A stretch of DNA of 64,000 nucleotides from JAJUFS01 sp036381175 (GCA_036381175.1 DASVDI010000044.1:1-64000), one strand, 5' to 3'; counted from the first letter of the stretch, positions 1-7,168 are shown. Numbers and translations: made by a program. The notes: generated from the letters alone by a model not told the origin.

Positions 1-73
1 CCGGTATCAGATCGTCAAATGACGCCGGCAGCAGCGCCAGTTGATCCCGTGACTCGCCTTCGATGTATCGCAT
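1..73 (-). CDS. Transposase N-terminus (partial, IS1182-like)
   Basis: Reading the minus strand from an ATG at 73, 24 codons stay open to the window edge and begin MRYIEGESRDQLALLPAS. This resembles the conserved opening of IS1182-type DDE transposases (FIEGE-R-Q--LLP--LDD). The protein would catalyse cut-and-paste movement of its element. No Shine-Dalgarno sequence is visible: the bases just upstream form the arm of a strong hairpin (79-110), so translation may be held down. The gene is incomplete only because the window ends, and I cannot tell whether it is intact. Confidence 0.65.
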   Translation of the reverse strand, partial: MRYIEGESRDQLALLPASFDDLIP

Positions 74-78
74 AACGA

Positions 79-110
79 AAAATGCCCATCAGTCACCTGA
101 TGGGCATTTT
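79..110. terminator. Perfect 14-bp hairpin upstream of the transposase start
   Basis: Arms 79-92 and 97-110 (AAAATGCCCATCAG / CTGATGGGCATTTT) pair perfectly around a TCAC loop, with A/T runs at both ends. It can act as a terminator on either strand. It lies inside the insertion sequence and ends five bases before the transposase ATG, where it would stop outside transcripts from entering the gene and would mask ribosome binding on read-through RNA. Confidence 0.7.
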
Positions 111-141
111 GCCAAGCAAGGCTGCGTTTTGACACAGCCTG

Positions 142-164
142 TCTCGCGGGGCTTCTTCGTTCTA
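142..164 (-). terminator. Half of a terminator, split by the insertion sequence
   Basis: Bases 142-164 are identical to 3145-3167, the right arm and flank of the complete terminator there (AAGCCCC, 8-base loop, GGGGCTT). Here the CCCC arm is missing and the insertion-sequence end takes its place. The gene on the minus strand at 176-517 would have used this terminator. The left arm is predicted on the far side of the element, outside the window. Confidence 0.5.
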
Positions 165-175
165 CGTGATTGTTG

Positions 176-517
176 TTATCGAACGCCGTAGAGCGGTGGT
201 GGCGGTTCTTTGATTTCATACTTGCCGGTGTACTTCAACTGCAGTGCTTCGAAGTCGGCATCCGAAATTGGCAGGTCGAGAGATGTCGAGTTTTCGATTT
301 CGATGAGCCAGGCGTGGAGTTGGTGAACGTGATGCTGTAGCTGATCGATGAGGGCGACGAGTCCGCCCTGATCGGCGCGGCTGGGATGGAGTTCGGTTCC
401 AGGGCCTTCGGTCATGTAGTGATGGATGGCGTCGGTGAGGTCGCGGATGGTGTCCATGCAGGTGAAGGGGTGGAAGCCTTTGGGGACGTGGTAGGTATCG
501 TTGTTCTTCTTATCCAT
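176..517 (-). CDS. Hypothetical protein (113 aa)
   Basis: A small, soluble, acidic protein with many histidines (segments such as DAIHHYM and QLQHHVHQLHAWLIE) and a proline-rich C-terminus (EPPPPLYG). The GGAGAT sequence about 9 bases before the ATG supports the start. There is no signal peptide or membrane segment. The His-rich helical middle could bind metal or form a bundle, but I do not recognise the family. Its natural terminator appears to have been split by the adjacent insertion sequence. Confidence 0.6.
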   Translation of the reverse strand: MDKKNNDTYHVPKGFHPFTCMDTIRDLTDAIHHYMTEGPGTELHPSRADQGGLVALIDQLQHHVHQLHAWLIEIENSTSLDLPISDADFEALQLKYTGKYEIKEPPPPLYGVR

Positions 518-558
518 GTTCGTGAATCTCCGTTTGACCTGTAGGGTCGTTTATAAGG

Positions 559-635
559 TGTCGGGCGTTCTACAGCCGAACGAAGTACGGCGGGCTGATT
601 CCCCCGAAGGGTTTTGTATTCACCCACGCCCGACA
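559..635. repeat. 10-bp inverted repeat with 57-bp spacer
   Basis: TGTCGGGCGT at 559-568 is the exact reverse complement of ACGCCCGACA at 626-635. It lies in the gap between the hypothetical gene and the toxin-antitoxin block. I checked it as an integron attC site, but the conserved GTTRRRY/RYYYAAC core pairs are absent. It may be the edge of a small mobile piece or a long-range hairpin; no function is assigned. Confidence 0.35.
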
Positions 636-670
636 GAAACCTCTCTTGTCATGCCCAAGGGGTTGTAGAT

Positions 671-745
671 CCCTCGTGCCTCGAAAGGCATTGATAAATC
701 TACGCTTTTCCTCGTTTTTCTCTATCCGGATGACCCTGAAATTTC
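671..745. repeat. Direct repeat, copy 1 (left flank of the toxin-antitoxin block)
   Basis: About 73 bp that recur at 1843-1915 in the same orientation with only a few differences. The shared core includes GGCATTGATAAATCTACGC and CTCTATCCGGATGACCCTG. This copy sits directly upstream of the higBA operator; the second is directly upstream of the SIMPL gene leader. Confidence 0.85.
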
Positions 746-754
746 CACCTTGCG

Positions 755-775
755 CTATATCGTATCTCGATATAG
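755..775 (+). promoter_or_regulatory. Palindromic operator, probable HigA autoregulation site
   Basis: CTATATCG (755-762) and CGATATAG (768-775) form a perfect inverted repeat around TATCT, ending nine bases before the higB start codon. Type II toxin-antitoxin operons are usually repressed by the antitoxin binding such a palindrome over the promoter. The position fits and the site is AT-rich within GC-rich DNA. Binding is inferred. Confidence 0.6.
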
Positions 776-784
776 AGTCTATCC

Positions 785-1063
785 ATGATCAAGTCTTTCC
801 GATGCAGGGATACGCAACGGCTTTTCGAAGGGATTCGCGTTCGACAGTTCCAGGCTGTCGAACGAATCGCACAGCGGAAGCTTGCGTTGCTGAACGCAGC
901 GAACACGGTGGACTTCCTGCGTGTACCGCCGGGCAACCGACTTGAAGCCTTGCAGGGTGATCGGCGAGGCCAGTTCAGCATTCGTATAAATGATCAATGG
1001 CGGATCTGCTTTCGATTTGCGGAAGGCCACGTCCACGACGTGGAGATTACGGACTACCACTGA
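785..1063 (+). CDS. higB: HigB-type toxin (RelE superfamily mRNA interferase)
   Basis: A 92-residue protein with the layout of the HigB/RelE toxin family: opening MIKSFRCRDTQRLFEG, central PGNRLEALQGDRRGQFSIRIND, then WRICFRF and a closing VEITDYH. Family members cleave translated mRNA on the ribosome and stop growth until the antitoxin is restored. The gene precedes its antitoxin, the order typical of higBA and the reverse of most toxin-antitoxin pairs. Only 12 bases separate its stop from the higA ATG, so the two are translationally coupled. Length is normal and no disruption is visible, so it is probably active. A palindrome at 755-775 is the likely operator. Confidence 0.9.
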   Translation: MIKSFRCRDTQRLFEGIRVRQFQAVERIAQRKLALLNAANTVDFLRVPPGNRLEALQGDRRGQFSIRINDQWRICFRFAEGHVHDVEITDYH

Positions 1064-1075
1064 CAGGTGATTGAG

Positions 1076-1369
1076 ATGCGCAAACTTGAACCGGTACATC
1101 CCGGTGAGATTCTTGAGCAGGAGTTCATGCAGCCGTTCGGTTTGTCGAGCAATGCACTCGCAAGAGCGATTGGTGTGACGCCGGCGCGCGTGAACGAGAT
1201 CGTGCGTGGTCGTCGTGGCATTACGGCTGATACGGCCCTGAGACTTGCGCGCTACTTTGGTACTGATGCGCAGAGCTGGATGAATCTTCAGGATGACTAC
1301 GACCTGAAGGTTGCGGAGCGCGAAGCCGGGGATGCGATACGCGCGATTCATCCGATGCGTGCAGCTTGA
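1076..1369 (+). CDS. higA: HigA-type antitoxin (XRE-family HTH)
   Basis: A 97-residue antitoxin with the family signature PVHPGEILEQEFMQPFGLS followed by a helix-turn-helix (NALARAIGVTPARVNEIVRG) and the closing helix with WMNLQDDYDLK. It should neutralise HigB by direct binding and repress the operon at the upstream palindrome. I prefer the ATG at 1076, five bases after AGGTGA, over an in-frame GTG at 1067. Unusually, the frame stays open for 33 codons beyond its TGA, ending exactly at the start of the next gene. Confidence 0.9.
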   Translation: MRKLEPVHPGEILEQEFMQPFGLSSNALARAIGVTPARVNEIVRGRRGITADTALRLARYFGTDAQSWMNLQDDYDLKVAEREAGDAIRAIHPMRAA

Positions 1370-1471
1370 TGCGAACCCATATTTGAGGCGTACATTTTGA
1401 AGACTGGCAATCGCACACTCGTGCTTCATACCTCGCGAATTCAAAACAAGAAAATAACTGACGAAGAATAA
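1370..1471 (+). pseudogene. Open remnant between higA and the next antitoxin-like gene
   Basis: Directly after the higA TGA, the same frame reads CEPIFEAYILKTG and on to ITDEE, then stops with a TAA whose last base is the first base of the next ATG (TAATG). Stop-start overlaps of this kind are typical of coupled toxin-antitoxin genes, so this may be the 3' end of a toxin gene whose 5' part was replaced when higBA arrived. There is no start codon or Shine-Dalgarno sequence, and I cannot assign a family. Confidence 0.3.
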
Positions 1472-1827
1472 TGAAAAAAATCATTCGGATCGGCGTGATG
1501 TCGCTCGAAGATTTCCGCAAACGCACGATTGCAATTGCGGGAGGCAAGTACAAACCAAAGGCCAGCGAACCGAAAATCTGGTTCGCTTCTCTGAAGCCGC
1601 TCGCCGCGATTTTCAGCGAAGGGAACAAGGAATTGCTTGCCGTTATTCGCGAGGAAAAACCGGAATCGCTGACAGATCTGGCGCAACTGACCGGCCGCAC
1701 GGTGCCGAACCTGTCACGTACTCTGAGACGCATGGAACAGCACGGTATTGTTGAACTGAAGAAAGTAGGTCATTCAATTCGGCCGGTTGTTCGCGCCAAG
1801 TCGTTCGAAATCAGTGCGCGCGTCTGA
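1471..1827 (+). CDS. Orphan HTH antitoxin-like regulator (MarR/TumA-like)
   Basis: A 118-residue protein. The N-terminal third (MSLEDFRKRTIAIAGGKYKP) precedes a winged-helix domain: LLAVIREEKPESLTDLAQLTGR, recognition helix VPNLSRTLRRMEQHGIVEL, then a basic wing. This is the pattern of small predicted regulators that act as antitoxins beside TumE-type toxins. No toxin gene is adjacent; only a short open remnant precedes it, overlapping by one base. It may repress a local promoter or protect against a related toxin elsewhere. The role is inferred from the fold only. Confidence 0.7.
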   Translation: MKKIIRIGVMSLEDFRKRTIAIAGGKYKPKASEPKIWFASLKPLAAIFSEGNKELLAVIREEKPESLTDLAQLTGRTVPNLSRTLRRMEQHGIVELKKVGHSIRPVVRAKSFEISARV

Positions 1828-1842
1828 AGCTGCTGATGGCGG

Positions 1843-1915
1843 CCCTCGTGCTCAAAAGGCATTGATAAATCTACGCTTTTCCTCGCTCTCCTCTATCCGG
1901 ATGACCCTGAAATTC
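1843..1915. repeat. Direct repeat, copy 2 (right flank of the toxin-antitoxin block)
   Basis: Second copy of the ~73 bp sequence at 671-745, same orientation, differing at a few positions such as CTCGCTCTCC for CTCGTTTTTC. It begins 16 bases after the stop of the HTH gene. Recombination between the copies would delete exactly higBA and the HTH gene. Confidence 0.85.
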
Positions 1916-1993
1916 CATTGATGGATCAAATTAAGTAGGGTTCTGCGTAGAAATGAATGCGACCGGCAGCTGTAAATTAAAAAGGGGAGAGTC

Positions 1994-2683
1994 ATGAAAT
2001 TCCTTTCGATTCTGTTGTTGTTACCTTTCGCCGCCATGGCCGCAAGCGGCCTGCCTGACAAGCCATTTGTAAGCGCTGAAGGGATGGGCACGATATCCGT
2101 GCCGCCCGACGGCGTGAACGTCATGGTTGAGGTGATCGGCAGTGGCCAGACGGCGTCTGAAGCATTCAAGCAGTCTTCTGACAAGATCGGTCGGCTTGTG
2201 AACGCTGTCGAAAGCATCGGACTTCCTGAGAACGCGATCGTTGCGTCCGATCTTTCAGTGGGGCAAGACATGCAACGTGTCGATGGTGAGTATGTTTCGG
2301 TGGGATATGAAGCAAGGCGCAGCATGACCATCGAAGTTCGTGACATGAAAAAGGTGAGCGCTCTACTGGATGCGTTGCTGCAGGCCGATGTCAGCCAGAT
2401 ATCGCATATTCAACGCTTCGTTGACGACGAAGAGGCCGTGAAAGCCAAGGTCCTGGAGTTGGCGGTGATCGACGCTCGTCGCCGAGCGGAACACTATGCA
2501 AAGCTGCAGGGAAGGGAGTTGGGAGAGGTCTGGTGGGTTGGCGACGATGTATCGCTGACGAGACAGATGAATCGCGAGTCGCTGCCTATGGCCGCCTATA
2601 TGCAATCACCCGGTACTCCATTTTTTTCTGCTGGCGATATTGAATTCAGTCAGCCGGTGGAAGTGATCTATCTTCTCGATTGA
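1994..2683 (+). CDS. SIMPL domain-containing periplasmic protein (DUF541)
   Basis: A 229-residue exported protein. Residues 1-17 form a signal peptide (FLSILLLLPFAAMAA). The mature part has the SIMPL/DUF541 pattern: VSAEGMGTISVPPDGVNVMVEV, a helical AFKQSSDKIGRLVNAVE segment, GYEARRSMTIEVRDM, and the DARRRAEHYAKLQGRELG helix near residue 165. Relatives such as E. coli YggE are linked to oxidative-stress tolerance and envelope assembly without a defined biochemical role. A GGGGAGAG Shine-Dalgarno sequence sets the start. Repeat copy 2 lies in its leader, so insertion of the toxin-antitoxin block may have altered its promoter. Confidence 0.85.
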   Translation: MKFLSILLLLPFAAMAASGLPDKPFVSAEGMGTISVPPDGVNVMVEVIGSGQTASEAFKQSSDKIGRLVNAVESIGLPENAIVASDLSVGQDMQRVDGEYVSVGYEARRSMTIEVRDMKKVSALLDALLQADVSQISHIQRFVDDEEAVKAKVLELAVIDARRRAEHYAKLQGRELGEVWWVGDDVSLTRQMNRESLPMAAYMQSPGTPFFSAGDIEFSQPVEVIYLLD

Positions 2684-2717
2684 CCGTGGTGGTTCAGGAT
2701 CTGGCGAGGTTGGACAG

Positions 2718-3077
2718 ATGACAATAGACAGGCTGGCAGGTGACCCCGTTGCATGGGCAGTTGCCTTTGCGTTCTTCGGCGTCGTATTCGGTTACGCGAT
2801 AGTGATGTCGTTGTGGATTACAAACGGCCTTGTTCCTCGCTGGGCGGAACGTCGAGCATTGCCGCCGAACGGTACCGTCGTCCTCTTGATCAAGCTGTTG
2901 CTTTTCCTGCCGATGCTAGGTGCATTGAGCTGGGCGATTCCGTTGCTGATGCGAGTCCACAAGATTATTACTGACGGAAATCATTGGGGCGTATGGTTGT
3001 TCTTTATCTTTGCAATATCCACTTTTCTAACGCTGTATCGGAAGGTGTTCGAGATCAAGTGGCGCGAATACGGTTAG
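2718..3077 (+). CDS. Small inner-membrane protein of unknown function
   Basis: A 119-residue protein with three hydrophobic segments, at about residues 11-33, 52-77 and 90-108, joined by basic loops (VPRWAERRALPP, then LMRVHKIITDG). It lies 34 bases after the SIMPL gene on the same strand and may share its transcript. No family was recognised. The C-terminal FEIKWREYG is probably cytoplasmic. Confidence 0.65.
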   Translation: MTIDRLAGDPVAWAVAFAFFGVVFGYAIVMSLWITNGLVPRWAERRALPPNGTVVLLIKLLLFLPMLGALSWAIPLLMRVHKIITDGNHWGVWLFFIFAISTFLTLYRKVFEIKWREYG

Positions 3078-3135
3078 CGTCAAATCCGAAAGAAAGTTTG
3101 TGTTGAGTCTTGCGCTTGCATTGATTCAAAAGAAA

Positions 3136-3157
3136 AAGCCCCACTCTCGCGGGGCTT
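3136..3157 (-). terminator. Rho-independent terminator
   Basis: AAGCCCC (3136-3142) pairs with GGGGCTT (3151-3157) around ACTCTCGC. On the minus strand the stem is followed by a run of T, so it mainly serves the GFA gene; it may also end the plus-strand pair upstream. It is the complete version of the half-terminator at 142-164. Confidence 0.8.
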
Positions 3158-3198
3158 CTTCGTTCTAACGACTTAGCGCTTCGCTCCGATCTCGCCGG

Positions 3199-3597
3199 TT
3201 ATGGTGCCGACTTGTAAGCCGGCAATGCGTCGGTTATCTCGTGCCACGGGGCCTTGGAACCGACAAAGATGTGCAACGCCGGTTTCTGAGACGGCGCGTC
3301 GTCAAGAATCCCGAGGCGGATGACATAGAAGCCGAGTTCTGGTTTCCAGGAGAAAAGCGAGGAGCCGCATTGCGCGCAGAATGCGAGCTCCAGGGATTCC
3401 GATTTGCGATAGCGGGTAACGGCATCTTCGCCTTTCGTGATGGCGAGATCCCCGGATTTCACACTGCCGCCGCTGGCGAATGCGGAGCCGGTCCACTTGC
3501 GGCACGCGGAGCAGTGGCAGTTGCCGATGAAGGCAAACTCGTCGGGTACTTCAATATGAACCGCGCCACACAGGCAGGATCCTTTGAGTTGTTTCAT
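3199..3597 (-). CDS. GFA/CENP-V domain zinc protein
   Basis: A 132-residue protein of the GFA family, named after the glutathione-dependent formaldehyde-activating enzyme. The zinc-binding cysteines are present: C8-L-C10 and C27-H-C29-S-A-C32 near the N-terminus, and C74-A-Q-C77 further on. The segment KWTGSAFASGG follows the second cluster, as usual. Members bind zinc and sometimes glutathione; most have no proven substrate, so formaldehyde metabolism should not be assumed. The gene stands alone with its own terminator. Confidence 0.85.
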   Translation of the reverse strand: MKQLKGSCLCGAVHIEVPDEFAFIGNCHCSACRKWTGSAFASGGSVKSGDLAITKGEDAVTRYRKSESLELAFCAQCGSSLFSWKPELGFYVIRLGILDDAPSQKPALHIFVGSKAPWHEITDALPAYKSAP

Positions 3598-3792
3598 CGT
3601 GTTCCTCCGTCAATGTTGAAGCCGACATCCGTCGCCTGGTGCCCGGGCGAGGACGGGTCCTGGTCGGTGACATGAAAGTGGTTGTGTTGTTGTGCGTCCT
3701 GGCCTCTGTGGTGTTTTCAAGGCGCCACAGGAGAACGTTGGCTACGAGTGCGGACGCGCATGATACCGGTTCGGGGCGCTGGTCGCGAAAAC

Positions 3793-3810
3793 GTCCCGCT
3801 CTCGCGGGCA
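3793..3810 (-). terminator. Probable terminator
   Basis: CCCGC (3795-3799) and GCGGG (3804-3808) pair around TCTC. On the minus strand the stem runs into GACGTTTTCG. It lies about 80 bases beyond the stop of the membrane-protein gene that ends at 3887. The rest of 3598-3886 shows no convincing gene. Confidence 0.45.
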
Positions 3811-3886
3811 TGTTCTTTCTGAAGCGTTTGTTTTTGTCGAATGCGCTAGAGCGGCGGTGACGCTGGCGCTTTCTTCCAGCTTCCGC

Positions 3887-4384
3887 TTATTTCCATCTGC
3901 GCCGCAACGTTTCCGCAGTCGCAGCGCAGACAAGACCCCAGGCAACATGTGTGACGAGCCCGCGCACGTGCGCACTTGCGGGGTAGGCGTTACGTGGTGG
4001 CGTGATGCCCAGCAAGGGATTCAGGGTTTCATCGACGATCAGCGAGAGCGCGGTGCCGCTGGTGATGCCGGCCATTGCCGGTGACATTCCCATGTGCCGG
4101 CGCAGCCAGCAGTAGAGCGGTCCCCACGCGGCGCCAAGGCCGAAGTGAATACCTTTCTTTGCGATCTCAAGTTGTTCCGCTGGCGGGTCATCATCCTTGC
4201 ACGTGAGCAGCATCCGGGCGGCAGCTTCCGCGGAGGAGTCGTCTGTGGTTTCAGGTTCGCGGGCTTTTTCGCTTTCGGGCGTCGCCTTCCAGCAGGCAGC
4301 TTCGACAAAATCGTTGACATGCGTTGCGACGATTCCGCCGATGACGCCTGCCGCGAGGTCCACGATCGTTGCCCGCCCACTCAT
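3887..4384 (-). CDS. YagU/DUF1440-like membrane protein (tentative)
   Basis: A 165-residue protein from the ATG at 4384, chosen because AGGA lies about eight bases upstream; a start seven codons earlier lacks this. Residues 5-20 (VDLAAGVIGGIVATHV) form a glycine-rich membrane segment, followed by a charged stretch (KAREPETTDDSSAEAAAR), then IHFGLGAAWGPLYCWL, SPAMAGITSGTALSLI and THVAWGLVCAATAE as further hydrophobic segments. The spacing and the H-F-G-A-G-Y pattern resemble YagU-type inner-membrane proteins linked to acid resistance, but the match is from memory and weak. Confidence 0.6.
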   Translation of the reverse strand: MSGRATIVDLAAGVIGGIVATHVNDFVEAACWKATPESEKAREPETTDDSSAEAAARMLLTCKDDDPPAEQLEIAKKGIHFGLGAAWGPLYCWLRRHMGMSPAMAGITSGTALSLIVDETLNPLLGITPPRNAYPASAHVRGLVTHVAWGLVCAATAETLRRRWK

Positions 4385-4520
4385 TTTGCTTGTCCTGTTA
4401 AGCAAGGACGCTCACGGTTACGCACCGCACTCACCGCAAACAATCCCTTGCTCACCCTAAGCGAAACCGCTTCAGCCAGGCGCCTGCCGGGCGAGAGCAA
4501 AATCGCGTTTTATTCTCGCG

Positions 4521-5009
4521 CTAGAATCCGCTCGGCTCCAACGTGAGTTCCTTTTCGTACCGCCACACTTCCAGCGGAAGCTCCCCACCCGTGATTGGCG
4601 TTTGGTGGATCACTTTGCCGTTCCGCCGCCATCCCTGTTTTTCGTAGAATCGTTCGGCGCGGCTGTTGCCGATCGCGCAGACGAGCCACGCGGTAGTAAC
4701 GCCGTTTTCACGCAGTGCGCGCTCCGCATCGGCGATCAACGCCGCGGCCAGGCCCGTTCCTCGCGCGGGGGCATCGACGTAGAACTGGTACAGCTCATCC
4801 TTCTGAACAATGTGAAAGCCGAGCACAACGCCGGCTTCCGCCACGCGCACGCGGGGAAGCGCCTGGCGCAACCTTTCGTCGAAACTCTCAAGCGTGCGGT
4901 GCCGGGCGAGTTCCGCGGGCACGATTTTCCCGTGTCCGTCCTGCCATCCGTCGTACCAGATTCGCGCGAGTGCGGGGATGTCGGGCTCGCTTGCATTTCG
5001 GATGTTCAT
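4521..5009 (-). CDS. GNAT family N-acetyltransferase
   Basis: A 162-residue acetyltransferase beginning MNIRNASEPDIPALARIWYDGW, the usual opening of the GNAT fold. The acetyl-CoA loop is ARGTGLAAALIADAERAL near residues 94-111, followed by the typical AIGNSRAERFYEKQGWRR strand and helix. The substrate is unknown. The ATG at 5009 follows the upstream hydrolase stop by seven bases, which suggests translational coupling; a start 12 codons earlier would overlap that gene. Confidence 0.85.
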   Translation of the reverse strand: MNIRNASEPDIPALARIWYDGWQDGHGKIVPAELARHRTLESFDERLRQALPRVRVAEAGVVLGFHIVQKDELYQFYVDAPARGTGLAAALIADAERALRENGVTTAWLVCAIGNSRAERFYEKQGWRRNGKVIHQTPITGGELPLEVWRYEKELTLEPSGF

Positions 5010-5016
5010 CGTCGAT

Positions 5017-5625
5017 TTACTTTCCAGTTTGAATGTTCGAGTCATCTACGGAATAAACTTTCCGAAGATTCCGGATGTCTTCGGCAACCGCCGAAAGGTC
5101 GTTGTCGAATTGGTGACCGCCTTCGTCAAGTTCGTGTATGGCCGCTTGCGGCAATAGCGTTGCGTAGAGAGCGAGGTGATCAAACGGCACGATTTCATCA
5201 TCACGGCAGTGATAGAGAAATATTTCCGCATTCTTCGGGTAGTGGGCTGCGATGTCTTTTTTCAACTCAAGCTCTTCATAACCTTCATAGCGCCAGCCTT
5301 TGCCGCTCCAGAACGGTCCGCTCAGCAGGAAGACGCCGACTACTGATTTCTTGCTCTCGATTTCAGAAAGGCATTTCGCCAGAATCGAAGCGCCTACTGA
5401 ATGACCGACAAGAACAACAGCGCCGTTCAGAGCGGTCAGTTCATTTTCGATTCTCTCTTTCCATTGTTCATAAGGCGCGTTTTCTTCGTCCGGCATTTTG
5501 AGATAGTGAACTTCGTATCCTCGGCCGAGCGAATCTCCCAGGCTTTCGGCAAGTTTTTTGTCCTCTTTGTAAGCACCTTCTCCGGCACCGTGGACAAACA
5601 GGATATGGGTCTCGGGATTGCTCAT
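5017..5625 (-). CDS. Small alpha/beta hydrolase (serine hydrolase)
   Basis: A 202-residue hydrolase. The opening ILFVHGAGEGAY carries the oxyanion region, the nucleophile elbow is G74-H-S76-V-G, the acid is in CRDDEIVPFDH, and the catalytic histidine is in EGGHQFDNDL. The short length without a lid resembles RBBP9/YdeN-type serine hydrolases. The substrate is unknown. It is the first gene of a two-gene unit with the downstream acetyltransferase. Confidence 0.85.
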   Translation of the reverse strand: MSNPETHILFVHGAGEGAYKEDKKLAESLGDSLGRGYEVHYLKMPDEENAPYEQWKERIENELTALNGAVVLVGHSVGASILAKCLSEIESKKSVVGVFLLSGPFWSGKGWRYEGYEELELKKDIAAHYPKNAEIFLYHCRDDEIVPFDHLALYATLLPQAAIHELDEGGHQFDNDLSAVAEDIRNLRKVYSVDDSNIQTGK

Positions 5626-5779
5626 GGATTTTGCCTTTCGTTGCGGGATATCACAGCGCCGACGCGATGTTCGGGGTTGGCAGTGTTCCCGGCCAGCTCG
5701 CGCAACGCGCGTCTCCCGTGCTTAAATACTGGCCCTGATCTCATGATACGTAGAACACGCCGCCTTGAATATCTCCGAC

Positions 5780-6799
5780 ATGATTCCCGATCACGATCTG
5801 CAGCCGCTGAACACGCTTGGCGTTCCGTCGTGCGCGTCGCAGTTTGTACGCGCCTCCGATGAAGCCGTGTTGAAGCAGGCGTTGGGCTTCGCGCAGGAAA
5901 AGCGCTTGCCGGTGCTGGTGCTCGGTGGTGGCAGCAATGTGGTGTTGCCGGAGCGGTTTGATGGGCTTGTGATCCAGATCGCCATCATGGGAATTGAAGT
6001 GGTGGCGGAAGATGAGGAGCATCTCTGGATTCGTGCCGGTGCCGGCGAGGTCTGGCAGGATCTCGTCGAGTACAGCCTGAAGAAGAACGCCTTCGGCCTC
6101 GAGAATCTTTCTTTGATTCCGGGGACGGTGGGCGCTGCTCCCATTCAGAATATTGGCGCATACGGCGTGGAGCTGGACAGCGTTTTCGACACACTCACAG
6201 CGATTCACTGCGAGAGCGGGGAGGCGCGCGAGTTCGACGCCGCTGCTTGCGAGTTCCGTTACCGTGACAGCATTTTCAAGAACCGGTTGCGTGACACTTA
6301 CGTCATCACGCAGGTTACGTTCAAGCTGCGAAAGCACGCCGCGTTGAACATCAGCTACGCGCCGCTGCAGGAATCGTTAGCCGGCATTCCCGCAGAACAC
6401 CTCACGCCGCGGAAAGTGAGCGACGCGGTGATCGCGATTCGCCAAAGCAAGTTGCCGGATCCGGCGAAGATCCCGAACGCCGGGAGCTTTTTCAAGAATC
6501 CGGTTGTAAGCAACGCAAAACTCGACGAACTCAAGCGGGTGCATCCCGGGATCGTCAGTTATCCGATCGGCGAGGGCGAAGCGAAGCTTGCAGCCGGCTG
6601 GCTGCTGGATGCGGCGGGCTGGCGCGGCCATCAGAAGGACGGCATCGGGATGCACGAGAAACAGGCGCTGGTGCTGGTCAATCCCGGGCATCGTGCCGGT
6701 GAGACCGTGCTCGATTACGCGCAGCGAATCCAGGAGGATATTGCGATGCGTTTTGGTGTCATGCTGGAGCGCGAGCCGGTTGCGTATGTGGATCGCTGA
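5780..6799 (+). CDS. murB: UDP-N-acetylenolpyruvoylglucosamine reductase
   Basis: MurB reduces UDP-GlcNAc-enolpyruvate to UDP-MurNAc with NADPH and FAD, a committed cytoplasmic step of peptidoglycan synthesis. Seen here: the opening LQPLNTLGVPSCA, the FAD-binding LVLGGGSNVVLP, the FGLENLSLIPGTVGAAPIQNIGAYG block, the catalytic serine in PNAGSFFKNP, and a C-terminal glutamate in MLEREPVAYV. Length (339) fits the E. coli-like type I enzyme. I chose the ATG at 5780; a TTG at 5765 is also in frame and neither has a clear Shine-Dalgarno sequence. The gene stands alone. Confidence 0.95.
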   Translation: MIPDHDLQPLNTLGVPSCASQFVRASDEAVLKQALGFAQEKRLPVLVLGGGSNVVLPERFDGLVIQIAIMGIEVVAEDEEHLWIRAGAGEVWQDLVEYSLKKNAFGLENLSLIPGTVGAAPIQNIGAYGVELDSVFDTLTAIHCESGEAREFDAAACEFRYRDSIFKNRLRDTYVITQVTFKLRKHAALNISYAPLQESLAGIPAEHLTPRKVSDAVIAIRQSKLPDPAKIPNAGSFFKNPVVSNAKLDELKRVHPGIVSYPIGEGEAKLAAGWLLDAAGWRGHQKDGIGMHEKQALVLVNPGHRAGETVLDYAQRIQEDIAMRFGVMLEREPVAYVDR

Positions 6800-6904
6800 A
6801 ATTTCGTACATGGATAATTGCTTAAGGCAACTGACCCGCTAGGCCGAATCACGGAGAAGAGGATACCGTTGGCCGTCAACCAGCAGGCCAGATGAGGTGT
6901 CCAT

Positions 6905-7168
6905 ATGAATCACAATCAGCAGGAAACGCAGCGAGGTCCCGGAGGCAAGCGGCATCGACAGGAAGAGGTTCCGTCGAGGCTCGAAAAAGAAGCGCGCGAG
7001 GAAGATCGCGGGCGAGAGAATTTCACCAGGCCGCCTGCCTACGACAGCAGCGAGCAACCGGATGTGACAACTGAACCCGAGCGGCTATCCGCAAAAGAAG
7101 AGCCGAAAAGCGCAGCGCAGCGCGAGAAGCTTCGGCACCCGCCCGCGCAGAAAAGCGATCGCGGTTGA
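6905..7168 (+). CDS. Small charged, disordered protein
   Basis: An 87-residue hydrophilic protein made almost entirely of E, K, R, Q, P and G (for example RLEKEAREEDRGREN). There are no hydrophobic segments and no recognisable fold, so it is probably unstructured. GAGGTG about seven bases before the ATG and a good terminator 35 bases after the stop indicate a real gene. Function unknown. Confidence 0.55.
   Translation: MNHNQQETQRGPGGKRHRQEEVPSRLEKEAREEDRGRENFTRPPAYDSSEQPDVTTEPERLSAKEEPKSAAQREKLRHPPAQKSDRG

Larger units (their letters stand above)
1..139 (-). mobile_element. End of an IS1182-like insertion sequence, cut by the window edge
   Basis: The minus strand carries the first codons of a DDE transposase, and the element continues beyond the left edge. 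The outer end is placed near 139 because the minus strand there reads GGCTGTGTCAAAACGC, a typical insertion-sequence terminus, with a small subterminal inverted repeat (120-124 with 135-139). Immediately outside it, from 142, the sequence matches half of a terminator found complete at 3136-3157. The exact boundary is uncertain by a few bases because the other end is not in the window. Family assignment rests only on the transposase N-terminus. Confidence 0.6.

Noticed and set aside
559..635. Possible integron attC site beside the toxin-antitoxin genes
   Set aside because: The 10-bp inverted repeat lacks the conserved GTTRRRY and RYYYAAC core sites, no integrase gene is present, and the flanking repeats are direct, not attC-like.
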